From the NCBI GenBank assembly GCA_023935145.1, contig CM043700.1, positions 100,482,400 to 100,546,399 of the forward strand: 64,000 nucleotides of DNA. The letters are read 5' to 3'. This DNA comes from Bretschneidera sinensis (taxonomy: Eukaryota > Streptophyta > Magnoliopsida > Brassicales > Akaniaceae). The translations under genes and the position numbers were made by a program. Each line of letters opens with the position of its first letter. The stretch's first letter is position 1. This document shows positions 34,439 to 46,285 of the stretch, in pieces. Below the pieces are notes generated by a model. It was given only the letters and a program-made list of their open reading frames with translations. It was not told where the DNA came from and searched no databases.

Positions 34439-36640
34439 ATGAAGATAGCTAGAGAATGAGGGGGTTCATTTTCTTCATTGGTTAGTAATCTAGATTATGT
34501 TTTTATGAATAATCTTCATTCTTCAATTTATCATCCACTTATGTGCAAAATATTTAGTAAATTTGGGGTTTTGAAGAATTTTTATGTATCTAGGAACTAG
34601 AAGAGGTAAATCACATTTTTTTGGATTTATAAGATTCATATATCTTCAAGAAGCATTATCACCTATTAGAGTCTAGATGACTTTATGTTTAAAGGGATGA
34701 GATTGTTGGTCAAGCTAGTGAATCCAGAGAGGGATGCTAAGATTTTACACCAGAATACAAATCATGTGAATTTATCAACTTCATCTGATCTAAAAAAGAT
34801 TGTTTTTTTCACAAATTTTGTCAGAGGTGTTCAATCTTCTAAATCTCTATTGAACTCTGAGTTATCGAAGGGACAAGATGGTGGTTCAGATTTAGGGAGA
34901 AATGATGAGTTATACTCGAGTGAAGAGACTGTTTTCAATCTCGAGCCAAATGATATGGAATGATTGAATGTTTATTAAGAAATGTTGAAGATGTTACTTT
35001 GCTAAAGGTATTTATGGTTAGAGAAGGTATGAATATCTTCTATTTTGTCCCTTTGTGTGGAATAAAAGTGCGGCTTTTATTTAATAGTATAGTAGAGTTG
35101 GTTAACAGTCTTAAGATAGATAAAGGTTTGTTTGAGAAATGATTTCTAAAGGTAGATCCTTGGTCTCCAAAAATAGTTAGTAAGGAACAATTTATTTAGA
35201 TTCACTGTGAGAAAATTCCTCTCCAAGCTTTGCATACAAAGTTCTTTAAGCTTTTGGTAGCTGGATGGGGGAAATATGTCTTAATAGATGACAATACTCT
35301 TTATAAAAGAAGACTAGATGTTGCAAAGATATTAGTTTAATTAAAAAATCAAGATGTTATACCAAAATTTTTTAAAGCAATAATTGGGGGAATAGATTTT
35401 GTTATAAATATTAATGTTGATTTGTCAAAAAATAAGTCTTGCTCATGTTAATGATCCATCATTTTTTAGGTCACTGGATTCATCTTCTTCCGATGTGTAA
35501 AACAATGATACATATAGGAATTCAGGTTCTTAAGTGAATGATGTGCTGAATGAGTTAGATTCTTCTAAAATGACTACCTAGTTCGTTTCTTTTGATGAAG
35601 CTAAAGCTGAACAATTAATTTCGAGGGTAGGGGAAATAATGGTGATGAGGAGGTGGAACAAGCAATGGAGACCAATCTCTTATGCATTGATGGAGACATA
35701 TGTCATCATAATGAGTCAAACATGTTTATTTAAGATGAATTGAGCTCTACTAGAGTTAAGTCTTCTTAGTTTTGATAGATAAATCTTTGACGATGAAGGA
35801 AGATGATTGGGAGGTGGATAGACAAATTTTTATCAAAGTAGTGAAGGCTGTTGGAATTCATAGGAATCATTTATTGGGGGAGAGTTCCATTTTTTTTTTC
35901 AATGTTTAAAAGAATCTAGGTTCATATGGGGAGATGCAAAAATAACTAAGATGTTTAATTGCTCTCTGAATTTTTAATTTTCTCTCATGGCTCCCTTGGG
36001 AATTAGTTAGCTTCAATAAAATTGCAAATAAATTTAAAACTGATGTTCTTATCAGTTGGTTTTACAAATGGTAAACTTGTTATTTGTTTTTTGGGAGGAG
36101 GTAGGAAGTTTGTTAAGGATAGTATTAGAGTTGAACGTCAGTATGATCATGTTATTTCTTCAACAAATTCTAGGATTGATAGATATATGTTATCTTCTTA
36201 TTCAATTAAGGAAATAGGTACTCATGGGTTGAATTTAATCTCAGATACTCCCTCTCGTTCAAATGTATGAATGGTTAGGAAAGCTAGGCACAAAAGGTGT
36301 ATGGGCAATGCTAAAGATAAATGCCCTTTTTTTTAATGCCAAATTGTTGGTGTTGAGGAAAATGAAGAAATGGAGATGTTTCGACAAAAAAAAGGGATTT
36401 TGGAATATGGTTTTACCTTTGAAAATCATAGGACAAAGGTTTTTTGGAGGAAGATAGTGAATAGCTAGCACAAAAAAGGTTGAACTTGAAGATGCGTCGA
36501 TGTATAGTGGTGTTCTTAGTCACAAAAATGAGAAAACTTCGTGTGAGGCAATCAAGACATGGGAAATGGGTAAGGAAATGAGGGTTTTATGTGATGGTAA
36601 TGAAATGATATAATTGAAAAGATTTATAAAATGGAGTTGA
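34439..36640 (+). pseudogene. LINE ORF1 (RNA-binding, RRM plus DUF4283-like), broken
   Basis: Nucleic-acid-binding protein of plant L1 elements. From the ATG at 34439 the reading gives YVFMNNLHSS, then KIFSKFGVLKNFYVSRN, the RNP part of an RRM domain, with frame breaks before FKGMRLLVKLVNPE (34688-34730). At 35150-35410 the stretch from WSPKIVSKEQF to IIGGIDFVI contains GWGKYVLIDDNTL and RRLDVAKILV, which match the DUF4283-type core. Near the end, TSCEAIKTWEMGKEMRVLCDGNEM (36540-36615) resembles the usual ORF1 C-terminus. Many stops. RRM plus DUF4283 in one ORF1 is known in plant LINEs. Confidence 0.65.
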
Positions 36641-37135
36641 TAAATATAGAAGAATATTAAAAAGCAAGTGTTAACAAGATTTGATGGTGCTTGTATTATT
36701 TGGTTTATGTGTGTGTTAAATTTGTTTTGATGCTATCTAGTATCCAGATGAATTCTTGTTATCTAGTTTTCATTGTTTTGTGAAGATTATTCTTCATAGA
36801 GTGGTGGATTAGCAAGTGTGGAGTAATATGCATTTATTCTTTTATTAAATGATTTGGATGTATTTTTCTATGTAGTATAGGTTAGTGGTTTTTGGTCATG
36901 TATTTGGGAATTTGTGTTTCAGGGTAATTTCTTAGTGTGTTGGGTGCTCTGTTTTGGGGCTATGTAAAAGGGGTTATTGTGTTTAGGAATCATATAAGGA
37001 GTTGCTCCTCAATGATTTGTGTGATTATTAGCTTAGTTGGCATTAGTGGTGGGTTTATGTCTTAGTTATGATTGATTCATGTAGTTTTGCTGGATTAGGA
37101 GGGGGGTTTGGTCTCTTCGAATTTTTAAGAAGTTG

Positions 37136-37268
37136 TATGGCTTTATGCCTTGTTTTATTAACATCAATAAAATTTATTTTGCTGTTAAAAATATATATTT
37201 TTTTATATGGCTTTATGGCTTGTTTTATTAACATCAATAAAATTTATTTTGTTGTTAAAAATATATTT
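37136..37268 (+). repeat. Tandem duplication of the LINE 3' tail (period 70)
   Basis: Two near-identical copies, 37136-37205 and 37206-37268, each starting TATGGCTTTATG and containing TTAACATCAATAAAATTTAT. The duplication repeats an AATAAA poly(A) signal. It may reflect template slippage at the end of reverse transcription. Confidence 0.8.
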
Positions 37269-37664
37269 TTTCCTTCTGCTTTATTTTTCATATTTTCAGC
37301 TATCTCACCCAAAATTGATGATGAGTACAAAATTGGCATTATTTCAACTTTAGAAATCAAGATCAAGGACATACTATAATTGGTAGTCAGAACTTTCAAG
37401 TTTAAATGTCTTGTTTATAACATCTAAAGAAATATAATTTTTTTTAAATATTTGTTTAATTTACAATCTTGACCAAAGCCTAAGATTTCAAATCTGCCCA
37501 AAGATCATGGCCCGAGTTAGTTGAGCATCATCTATTTAGCCAATGAATGAATAGAATTATATATAATTTTTTTTATTGAAACAATGTTATGTATAACTAC
37601 GTAATTAATTCATATACAAGTTCATAATATTGTTATATTATCTACCTAAAATGAGAGAAATAAT
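37269..37664. other. Unassigned AT-rich sequence with part of a local tandem repeat
   Basis: No gene seen. The last 44 bases (37621-37664) resemble 43009-43050 on the far side of the copia insertion, so this is the left half of a small tandem repeat that the element split. Confidence 0.45.
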
Positions 37665-37841
37665 TGTAAATATATATATTCCTAATGTAAATAATATAAG
37701 AAAATTTCAGTCTATTGTAAATAAGAAACCCTAGTCCTATTAGGACACTCTTCTGTACATACCTTATAAATATGAGCTTCTATTACTACAATATTATGCA
37801 GTCAGAATACACAAACCCTAATTTCTCTTTTAGTCTCTTCA
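37665..37841 (+). repeat. 5' LTR of the short-LTR copia element
   Basis: Starts TGTAAATATATATATTCC and ends TAGTCTCTTCA. Contains CTTATAAATATGAG, a TATA-type signal, at about 37765-37778. The primer site TGGTATCAAAGC (one change from the tRNA-Met form) starts at once at 37842. Confidence 0.9.
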
Positions 37842-37901
37842 TGGTATCAAAGCAGTAAGATCCTAAACCCTAAAAACCTGCTCTCTGTACCCTAAAAACC
37901 A

Positions 37902-39420
37902 TTGAAAACACTACTCTCTTGTCTTCTTCCTTCCCCCTCACTGAAATCAAATCTTCTGTTGACGTTACTAGCAGCGTTGCTCCACCTCTCCTCACGCCTG
38001 ACGTCACTCAGTCCCACCTCCCACACATGCCTCGCATTTCTCCTGGTCTTTTCCCTGCTGACATCACACATTATAATGTCCTATCCCTCACTGCTGACCT
38101 CATGCCAACAACCCAACAGCCCTACATGACTTTCCCAACACCTTTTACCTACCCAGCCGACAACCTACCTTTGACCATACCCCACCCAATGCCCATTCCC
38201 TCAAATCAATCTACAAACCCACACACGGCCTACCTAATGTCTATTCCTTCGCATTAAGCTCCAAACCCAACCATCATTACCCACCTCGTAACCATCTACT
38301 CTTTGTCTCTTCGCCACCTACCCTCTATTATCTCACATCAAGTTACAAACCCCACTGCACAACCTTTAAATTTTACCCGCACTCACCCTTCTTTTCCTAC
38401 CATGGTGTCTAAACACCACGCTGCACCACTTACTCCTCAACAGATTGTCCACTCCCTATCAACCTATCAACTTCGTCTGCCTTCCCTAATCTCAAACTTT
38501 CCTCAGCTCCTAGCATCACACACCTAGTTATTATTAAACTTGATAAAGTAATTACATCCTCTAGCACTTCTGATTTCTCCCAGTCCTTATAAACTACGAC
38601 ATGATTGGTTATGTTGATGGTACATTCTTCTGTCCCCCACAATATTATTTATCTAGTAGTGGCAACACCACCTTTAACCTTTCCTTTCAAACTTGGATAT
38701 GTAAGGACCAGTGTCTTCGCTCTTCGATTAATGCTACCCTTACTTCAGACATCCTTTAAGACGTCTATGATCTGTGTATCTCTCGAGATGACTAGCTGGA
38801 ATTGGAACAGTGTTACCTTGATCAGTCCAATGCCAATGAGTTTGACCTCTGCCTGAAGCTTCGGAAACATACCAAAGATGGCAAATCTATGGAACAGTAT
38901 CTTCAAGAACTCAAATCTATAGCTAATGCTCTTACTGCAATCAATTCACCACTCTCCACCAAAACACCACATCTCCTATGCATTAGCATGTCTACCTACT
39001 GAGTATGAAAGCTTCATCACTATGGTCACCAACACTAGCATCACCCTTACATTTGACAGTTTACATACCAAGTTGGTCCTCCAGGAATAACACCTAAAGC
39101 ATCTTTGGGTCACTTCCCAGTTTTCTGACCCTCCTACAGCCCTTGCCACCACCACCAACTCTAGAGCTTCTTATGGTTGTGGTAGGGGTCACTTAGGCTA
39201 TCGGGGTCGTGGTTGGGACCATGGCTACAATACTAATTGTGGTGAGTCCCCTCAGTGTGGTTCAAGTACTGATTAGTCCGTTGAATTTTCTCCTATGTTT
39301 AATCGAATTGCTGGTACTTCCTCTTACAGTCGATAAGGTTTATTGGGACCACATCTTGGATCCTCCTCCACGTCATGTCAAATTTGTCACACCATTTGTC
39401 ATATTGCCTTAACTTGTCCT
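37902..39420 (+). pseudogene. Copia gag (short-LTR element), broken
   Basis: A long Pro/Thr/Ser-rich N-terminal part (37919-38527) is followed by a UBN2-type gag domain at about 38600-39130. Blocks there are MIGYVDGTF-like coding, LEQCYLDQSNANEFDLCLKL, GKSMEQYLQELKSIANAL and LPTEYESFITMVTNT. A Gly/Arg-rich basic patch (39175-39240) leads to a zinc knuckle with intact CX2CX4HX4C spacing (CQICHTICHIALTC, 39376-39417). Frame changes near 38590, 38850 and 38985 and stops near 38528 prevent translation as one protein. The long proline-rich extension before the domain is unusual in length and may partly be untranslated leader. Confidence 0.75.
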
Positions 39421-39429
39421 CACTGGTTC

Positions 39430-40020
39430 AATTATGCTATCGTCTCTCATGAATTGCCAAAATCATTTTATTCAATGTCACTTGGTGAGTCTAATGTCAT
39501 TCAGTAGTACCTTGATACGACCACCTCAGCTCACATGGCTCCTCAGTCAGGTATACTTACTAACCTTACATTGTATTTTGGAAAAACTAAAATTTTGGTT
39601 GGTAATGGACAATTGCTTGATATAAATAATGTTGGTTCTACTTTCTTATGCACCTCCACTAAACATCTTCACCTCAATAATGTCTTGCATGTCCTATAAT
39701 TATCTCATAACTTACTTTCTGTTAAACATTTATGTTCTGATAACTACTGTTCTGCTAACTTCAATGTCTCTCTTATTATTATTAAGGACAAGAGTGTGAG
39801 CAGAACTCTTCTTAAATCCTCTAGTGATGGTGTTCTCTACCCACTTCCACTAGATTCGGTCATTCTCTCGCCTCTGGCACTGGTCTTTTGTCAAGTCTCT
39901 AATGATGTTTGGCATCGTAGGCTCAGTCATTTAGGTCCCCGTGTGTTTTCTCTTTTACAAACTCGCAAGAATTTTCATTCTCTTCTAAATATTCTGGTTT
40001 TTGTTCAGAGTATCAGTTAG
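39430..40020 (+). pseudogene. Copia protease and integrase zinc region (short-LTR element)
   Basis: The protease active site expected as DTGAxxHM reads DTTTSAHM at about 39514-39537, so the catalytic glycine is lost. Downstream, FGKTKILVGNGQLLDINNVG (39580-39640) and LNNVLHV follow the usual protease fold. The integrase zinc region reads NDVWHRRLSHLGPRVFSLL at 39901-39957. A stop ends the frame at 40018. Non-functional. Confidence 0.75.
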
Positions 40021-41264
40021 AACAGTATAAACATTTAGCTTTTGATTCTGTTGAGCATTATACTGCCCAACCTTTAGCTTTAATACATTATTATGTTTGA
40101 CAATCTCCTATTTTTATCAAAATTGGGTTATTAATATTATGTTATTTTTGTGGATGATTTTTTTGGTTTTTCTTGGATTTTCCTATGCGTAAAAAATCTA
40201 AAGCCTTTCACCACTTTGTACCTTTAAAGCTCTTATTAAAAATCGGTTTTCTACCAAAAAAAATAAAAAAAATTATCAAAGTGATCGTGGTAAAGAATTT
40301 AATCAAATTTCTTTCAAACAATTTTTTGCTCACCATGGTATTGCTTTTCAAAGGTCTTGCTCGGATACCCCGCAAAAAAATGGTGTCGTTGAGCATAAGC
40401 ATAGACACATTAGTGATATTTCACACGCCCTTTTAATTCACTCTTTTCTTCCCGAGTCTTTTTGGGTTAATGCTACATACAGGGCACTTTACATCATCAA
40501 TCGTCTACCTAATCCTATTTTGCAAAACCAATCTCCTTATAAAAAATTGCTTTCTAAATCTCTTGATTACTCCACTTTTCGCGTCTTTTGGGTGTGCCTG
40601 CTACCCTAACCTCACTACCAATGCTCCTCACATACTCACACCTAGATCCAAACAATGTGCCTTCCTAAGCTATGCTCCAAATTACAAAGGATATAGGTGT
40701 CTAGATCCCACCACTAGTCATGTCTATTCCAGTCATCATGTTGTCTTCTATGAACTATCTTTTCCCTATCCTACTATATTTGCACAAATCACCTCCACTA
40801 CAGCTACTCACTCTACCACTCCTCCAGTTGTACCTACTACAGCCAAACCTTTACATCAACCTTCTCCTACCCCACATGTGTCTCAAATTACTCTTACTCA
40901 TAGTCTTCTTGTTCCTAGTCTCCATTCCCCACTGTCGGTTTCCCTTGCCTTGCCTCCAACTTTGGAAACTACCCATGTGGCCTCTCTTTCCTCTCCTATA
41001 AACCCACCCTCCCCACCGTTTTCTTTTAATTTGCCATCTTCTTTACTTGACTCCTCAGTACCAGCCTCAACTTCTTCCAATTCCATTTCTCTTCTCTCTT
41101 CTGAACCAGACACTCATTCTAACTCTACTCTTCCTCCACCATCCGTCATTCCCCCTTGTTATCCCATGATCACTCATTCTAAAACTGGTATTCGCAAACA
41201 AAAAAATTACTCTATCTTTCCAATACTGCCAAGAAAACTGAACCTACTTGTTTTTCTCAAGTAA
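40021..41264 (+). pseudogene. Copia integrase core and Ser/Pro/Thr-rich linker
   Basis: The core is broken into several frames. FFGFSWIFPMRKKSKAF is readable near 40160-40205, SDRGKEFNQISFKQFFAHHGI near 40285-40345 (this includes the second catalytic Asp), and NGVVEHKHRHISDIS near 40380-40420 (this includes the catalytic Glu). SFWVNATYRALYIINRLPNPILQNQSPY (40455-40550) and FGCACYPNLT with the stretch up to CAFLSYAPNYKGYRCLDP (40585-40710) complete the C-terminal side. 40780-41170 encodes low-complexity Ser, Thr, Pro and Leu linker before RT. At least four frame changes are needed. Confidence 0.78.
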
Positions 41265-42778
41265 ATAAAGATCCTGAGTGGCGATCTACTATGACTGATG
41301 AATTTAATGCACTTTTAACTAACCACACTTGGGATCTGGTGCCATATGATCTAATGAAAAATTAAGTTGAGTGTAAGTGAATTTACAAGATTAAATATCG
41401 GGTTGATGGATATGTGGAGCGCTACAAAGCGAGGTTGGTCACTTAGGGATTCCACCAACAACCAGTTATTGATTATCATGAAACTTTTAGTGCAGTTATG
41501 AAACCTATTACTATACACAATGTTTTATCCTTATCCATTTCTCATTCTGGGGTTGATTAGAAAACTAGATGTTTAGAATGCCTTTCTTTATGGTTATCTT
41601 AATGAAGTTGTGTATATGAAACAACCTTCTGGTTTTGTTGATACCCTTCACACTTCTCATGTCTATAAATTACACAAAACCATCTGTGGTTTAAAACAGG
41701 CTCCTAAGGCTTGGTTTCACCGCTTCAATTCTTTCTTTCTTTCTCTTGGTTTTCTTGCAGCTGGGCAGCCACTTCAATGTTTGTTTTTATGTCATCTCAT
41801 AATCTCCTTATCTTACTACTATATGTTGATGATATTATCCTCATAGGTAATAATTCCACTCTTCTTTTTCGTTTTTTTCACACTTTATCTAACTAATTTG
41901 CTATAAAGGATCTTGGTGATCTTTATTATTTCCATGGAATTGAAGCTATCCATCGTCCTGCCAGTTTGTTTCTCTCTCAAACTAAATACACCAAATACCT
42001 TTTACATATATTTTTTATGTCTTCGGCCAAACCATTTGAAACTCGTCTACCTTCCCAGACATCACCTTCACAACACGAAGATGAATTACTAGCAAATCCA
42101 TCTGAATTTTGAAGTATGGTTGGAGGTCTTCGGTACTTAACAATGACCCGACCTGATATTGCACATGTTGTTAATTTGGCTAGTCAGTTTTTGCATGCTC
42201 CCTGCATAACTCATTTTTAGCTTGTTAAACACATTTTTTTTTTATATTTGTGTGGTGCTACTAATCATGGGTTACTTCTTGCTTTTGCAAAGGATTTTTC
42301 TCTTTCTTTTTATGCAGATTTCGACTGGGTCAGCTGCCCTGACAATCGTCGGTCCACCACAAGTTATGCTATTTTCCTTGGACCAAATCTTATTTCTTGG
42401 AAAGCAAAGAAACAACCTACTATGTCTCATTCCAGTACTGAATCAAAATATTGATCCCTTGCTTATGCTGTAGCTGAGACTTACTGGATTGGTCAGCTTC
42501 TTTATGACTTACATGTGTTCTTAAGTCATCCCTTTCGAGTGTATTGTGATAAAATTGGTGCCACTCATCTTTCCGCTAATCTAGTACTTCATGCTCGCAT
42601 CAAGCATATTGAGATAGATTTTTATTTTTACCGCGAAAAAGTAGCCCAAGGAGATGTTCAGATTGGATATAATCCTGCTGATACACAACTTGCAGATATA
42701 TTCACAAAAAGGTTGTTATCACCTCAAGTTTTTCAACATAAAACCAATCTCTCTATGGTTTCACCCCATTCGGATTGA
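41265..42778 (+). pseudogene. Copia reverse transcriptase and RNase H (short-LTR element), broken
   Basis: RT blocks: [28 protein letters not shown] coding (41270-41340), YKARLVT near 41420-41445, HETFSAV near 41480-41500, PSGFVDTLHTSHVYKLHKT, CGLKQAPKAWFHRF (41610-41735) and the catalytic YVDD at 41820-41831. RNase H: FYADFDWVSCPDNRRSTTSYAIFLG and ISWKAKKQPTMSHSSTESKY (42310-42454), RIKHIEIDFYFYREKV, and ADIFTKRL at 42690-42715. The catalytic RT pair is kept, but stops occur near 41365, 41560, 41897, 42110, 42220 and 42455. Confidence 0.85.
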
Positions 42779-42785
42779 GGGGGCA

Positions 42786-42932
42786 TGAAAATGTATATAT
42801 TCTTAATGTAAATAGGAAAGCCTAGTCCTATTAGAACAGTCTTTTGTACATGTCTTATAAATATGAGCTTCCACTACTGCAACATTATGCAGTCAAAATA
42901 CACAAACCCTAATTTCTCTTTTAGTCTCTTCA
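42786..42932 (+). repeat. 3' LTR of the short-LTR copia element
   Basis: Starts TGAAAATGTATATATTC directly after the polypurine tract and ends TAGTCTCTTCA, followed by the duplication ATAAT. Collinear with 37665-37841 apart from one deletion of about 30 bases. Confidence 0.9.
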
Positions 42933-43665
42933 ATAATCAATATATAAATTGAACAAATAAATACATTGTTAGAGAGTTAAACCTGACACCTTAAACAAGT
43001 TGGATGCTCATAGTACTACTATATTACCTACCTAAATGAGAAAAAAATGATTAAGATATCAATGAAACAAATAACACAAATTTGTAAAGAGTTAAACCAG
43101 AGACTTTAAACAAGTTGGATGATGTTGATGTGCATAGCTAGTCTTGACGTTGTAAGTAATGACTCAAATTTTGGAAAGTGCTTTCTTATCACCTTAGAGT
43201 TAAATACCTGGATCAAACTTCATATGTATTTGCCAAAATTTTGTAGTGCAAATATATTTTAGTTTCTTTTTAGTTGCTTAAAGCACATTATTTACTTAAT
43301 TTAGTGGCACTTTTATTTCCATTTTGTGATAATTAGACTAATCCATTTTGGACACAAATAATTAGAACAATCCAAATGTCTCCTTTACTTAAAACATGAA
43401 GCAAAAGAGCCTATATCTAAGAATCATTAGAGTAATCAGTTTGACTAAGTAAGCGACCTCCTATTTATATCCCATTATTATTTTTTTTAAATTAACCTCT
43501 TTCCATAAAAAAACCTTAACTAAAAGTCAAAAATCTTTCCCTCTCTCTCAACCTCAAATTATCCCATGCTACTACCACCACCAACCTTTCCATTACAAAT
43601 CCACCTCCATTATCCAATTGCACATACACCACCCTCCAACTTTTCATAGCCACTCCCCATCTCCC
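42933..43665. other. Unassigned sequence with a 115-base imperfect repeat
   Basis: GAGTTAAACC followed within 25 bases by AAACAAGTTGGATG occurs at 42974 and again at 43089, period 115. The stretch between includes ACCTACCTAAATGAGA, which is also found at 37640-37655. No coding sequence is seen; 43520-43660 is CT/AC-rich. The bases CTCCC (43661-43665) are the left flank of the Athila-type element that starts at 43666. Confidence 0.5.
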
Positions 43666-44885
43666 TGTTGTGAGTTTTAAATTACTCGCAAGCGCATGAG
43701 TCATTTGCAATATAATGTTGTGCAAGTGCGAGGTCGAATCCACAGGGAATTGCATTGTGAAAATATATTTTTATCTAAACTAACCCTATTTTAACCTAGT
43801 TCCGAATTGTGAATTATATTGTGCAAAGAAATATAAACTTAAACTAAATTGATTTAAAGGAAATGATAAAAATATTAAAGTTTCTGAATCTACCCCACCA
43901 AAGTAAAACATATATTTTCATGTACTATATAAAAATAATCGATCAAATCATTCCATGAATCCACCATTATACAAATCACAACAAATACCCAAACTAAACC
44001 AAAACCATCCAATGTATCAATTTAAAAATCACAATGGATATACAATCTAATTTGAATGATCCGCTGTATCCGGCAGATGAAACACAAGGAATATCCAATT
44101 GAACAATTTAAAAGCAATCAATCATAAGATTTTACTCAAATAATTGAACAGAACATTTATACTAAAAATATCATAATTGTATGAACAAATCTGAAAATAT
44201 TATGCCAAACAATAGCGAGGCTTCATCCTCAACCTTAGACGAAGATTTTAGGCACTCATAATTATGAAACTAAAGTTCACAATAAAAGTGCTAAACATTA
44301 ACTCTAAAACTAAAAAGAAATAAATTAAAAATGACTATACATTGGGAGAAATTTCACTCGCTGTTGTGCAGCACTTCCCCCCTTGGTAGCAAAGCCTTCG
44401 AGATCCACCAGAATGCTAGCAGAAGTCCTCCAGATTGCCCACCCATTGCTTCAATGAGGTGGGGCTTTTATAGGGAAACTAACAAGTGCTATGTGTTTCA
44501 AATTCGATGTGGGATACTGCCTGAGTGCGCTCGATCACAGTCTTGTGCGCTCGAGCGCTGCATGGTGCACTGCCTGACCTTTGTCTATTGAAACTGCCAT
44601 AACTTTCTCTAGAAAAATCATTTTTATGAGCCATAAAATTCCCCAAAAAATAGACATCTAGATCTTTCCAAGCATATATGGCTCATCTCTTGGTTCTTCC
44701 TGAATCAATACAGTTTAATCCACAAAAATAACTGATCTGTACGGGCAATTATGGAAATTTAGTGAAACTCCTTTCCAAGTGCTTCTAAACCTGTAAAACA
44801 CGAAAAAAACAACTCAAAGTAACAAATTACTAAGCTAACAAATGTAAATTAAGGGGCCAAAATATGCAATATTTGGCACTTATCA
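43666..44885 (-). repeat. 3' LTR of the nested-host Athila-type element
   Basis: In element sense it starts TGATAAGTGCC at 44885 and ends AACTCACAACA at 43666, 1,220 bases. The left 335 bases match 63626-63960, the start of the other LTR. A TATA-like run (plus-strand TTTTATA) is at 44466-44472. GTGCGCTCGA-type motifs lie at about 44525-44560, similar to those in the LTR at 1083-2362. Confidence 0.88.
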
Positions 44886-46285
44886 AATACCCCCAAACAT
44901 ATATTTTGCTAGTCCCTTAGCAAAACAAAATAATAAAAAAAACTAAATGAAAAATAATGAACACAAAGATAACTCCATCGTTCATGGTATCCAAAAATTT
45001 AAGTATCACACAAAACCATGATATTCATTCATGAGCAAGCTTAAAAATATAACCCATCTTCATAATGAATAGGAATTTTAAAACTAGTTACTTACAAGAG
45101 GCAGTCTAAGACATCACAAGCTTGAATCAATGTAAAGTGAATTAGCATATACAGATGAGGCTTCCAAATAACTTCAATGTACAATGTCTCCATGTCTCAA
45201 GTTTCACAGAATTTCTCATCAGAATGATCAACGATGGCATAGTTTTATTTTCTTTTTTTCTTTTATTATAAGGCTCTGCTATATTTAGTTCCCTTAAGCT
45301 TTCTAATTTACCCATGTAGCGAGTGTTGAGTCAATGACTCCCAAACCAGATAGTTTTAGGGCATTAGGTGTAAAGACACCCCTAAGGACTTACTAACTCG
45401 AGTAAAAAAGGCTATGAAACTAAACTGGCTTTAATACTACCAAGCAAACTTCCCACCTTTTGACATGAACACTCATTGCTTACTGAGGCAAGAGGTCCAG
45501 TTACTCAGTGAAAAGTTTCTCAATGATCATTATAAATAAAATTCCCACCTTTTGACGTGAACACTCACTGCTTACTGAGGCAAGAGGTCCAGTTACTCAG
45601 TGGAAAGTTTATTGATGATCATTAAAATTATTATTATTTTTTTATATATGCTTTTCTATGCCCAAGTGTTTATCCAACAAGTCATTCAGTTTCTCAGCGA
45701 AAAGTTTCTCAATGATCATTATGAATAAAATTCTCACCTTTTGACGTGAACACTCACTGCTTACTAAGGCAAGAGGTCTAGTTACTCAATGGAAAGTTTA
45801 TTGATGATCATTAAAATTATTATTATTTTTTTATATATGTTTTTCTATGCCTAAGTGTTTATCCAACAAGTCATCCAGTTTCAATTAAGTCATGGAAACA
45901 TGCACATTAAAATCACATGTCATACCTCACACAATTATGTGCTAATGTGCTTGTGTCAAATTAGATCAAACAGGTGAATTCTTAAATGCCTAATGTAAGT
46001 AACAAAGTTTTAAAACTCTATCATCAAATCAATGTGTGAATAATATGGAAAGATCTTACCTGGGAGATGGAGAACTAGTTGGACTGGCATGGCTCATAGC
46101 ATAACCCCAAACTTGAACTAAAGTATGCATTATCCCTGAAAAAATAAAGACTGAAAAACAAAAGAAACACTAGAAATAAACAGTAACAAGAAATATGTAA
46201 AATAATAAACAAACAGAAAGGATATGCTGTGGGGGTGCCTCCCATGAGCGCTAAGTTTAACGTCTTCAGCCAGATGCAGCATTAG
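44886..46285 (-). other. 3' untranslated region of the nested-host element
   Basis: Starts on its LTR side with the polypurine tract GTTTGGGGGTATT (44898-44886). Related to 1-1082 read on the plus strand. It contains an expanded tandem repeat at 45451-45890. Its pol-side end contains the phrase GAAGACGTTAAACTTAGCGC (minus strand, about 46270-46250), which follows the end of pol in many plant Ty3 elements. No ORF of interest. Confidence 0.75.
45451..45890 (-). repeat. Tandem repeats in the 3' untranslated region
   Basis: A unit containing CACCTTTTGACxTGAACACTCA and GGCAAGAGGTC starts at 45451, 45543 and 45732. The second and third copies lie within a longer repeat of about 189 bases that includes ATTATTATTATTTTTTTATA and TTTATCCAACAAGTCAT. 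The related element at the left end of the window has one copy (about 448-520). Confidence 0.8.

Larger units (their letters stand above)
34300..37268 (+). mobile_element. LINE remnant: ORF1 and 3' tail, ORF2 missing
   Basis: Consists of a short 5' region, a broken ORF1 (34439 to about 36640) and a 3' end with TTTGGTCTC, TTAACATCAATAAAATTT and A/T-rich tail. No endonuclease or reverse transcriptase coding is seen between ORF1 and the tail, so about 3-4 kb expected in a plant L1 is absent. The last 70 bases are duplicated. The left boundary is approximate, set where homology to the copia leader ends. I could not find a clear target duplication. Confidence 0.65.
37665..42932 (+). mobile_element. 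Complete short-LTR Ty1-copia element with TSD ATAAT
   Basis: 5,268 bases bounded by LTRs of 177 (37665-37841) and 147 (42786-42932) bases and flanked by ATAAT (37660-37664 and 42933-42937). Contents in order: primer site at 37842, gag, protease, integrase, RT, RNase H, polypurine tract GATTGAGGGGGCA at 42773-42785. The 3' LTR lacks about 30 bases near its start compared with the 5' one. Coding is broken by many stops and frameshifts, but all domains can be read. Confidence 0.93.

Noticed and set aside
44331..44591. 86-codon plus-strand ORF
   Set aside because: Inside the 3' LTR of a minus-strand element and without known motifs.
45451..45890. CRISPR-like array of repeats
   Set aside because: Repeats are long, imperfect, nested and lie in a plant retrotransposon; no spacer structure.
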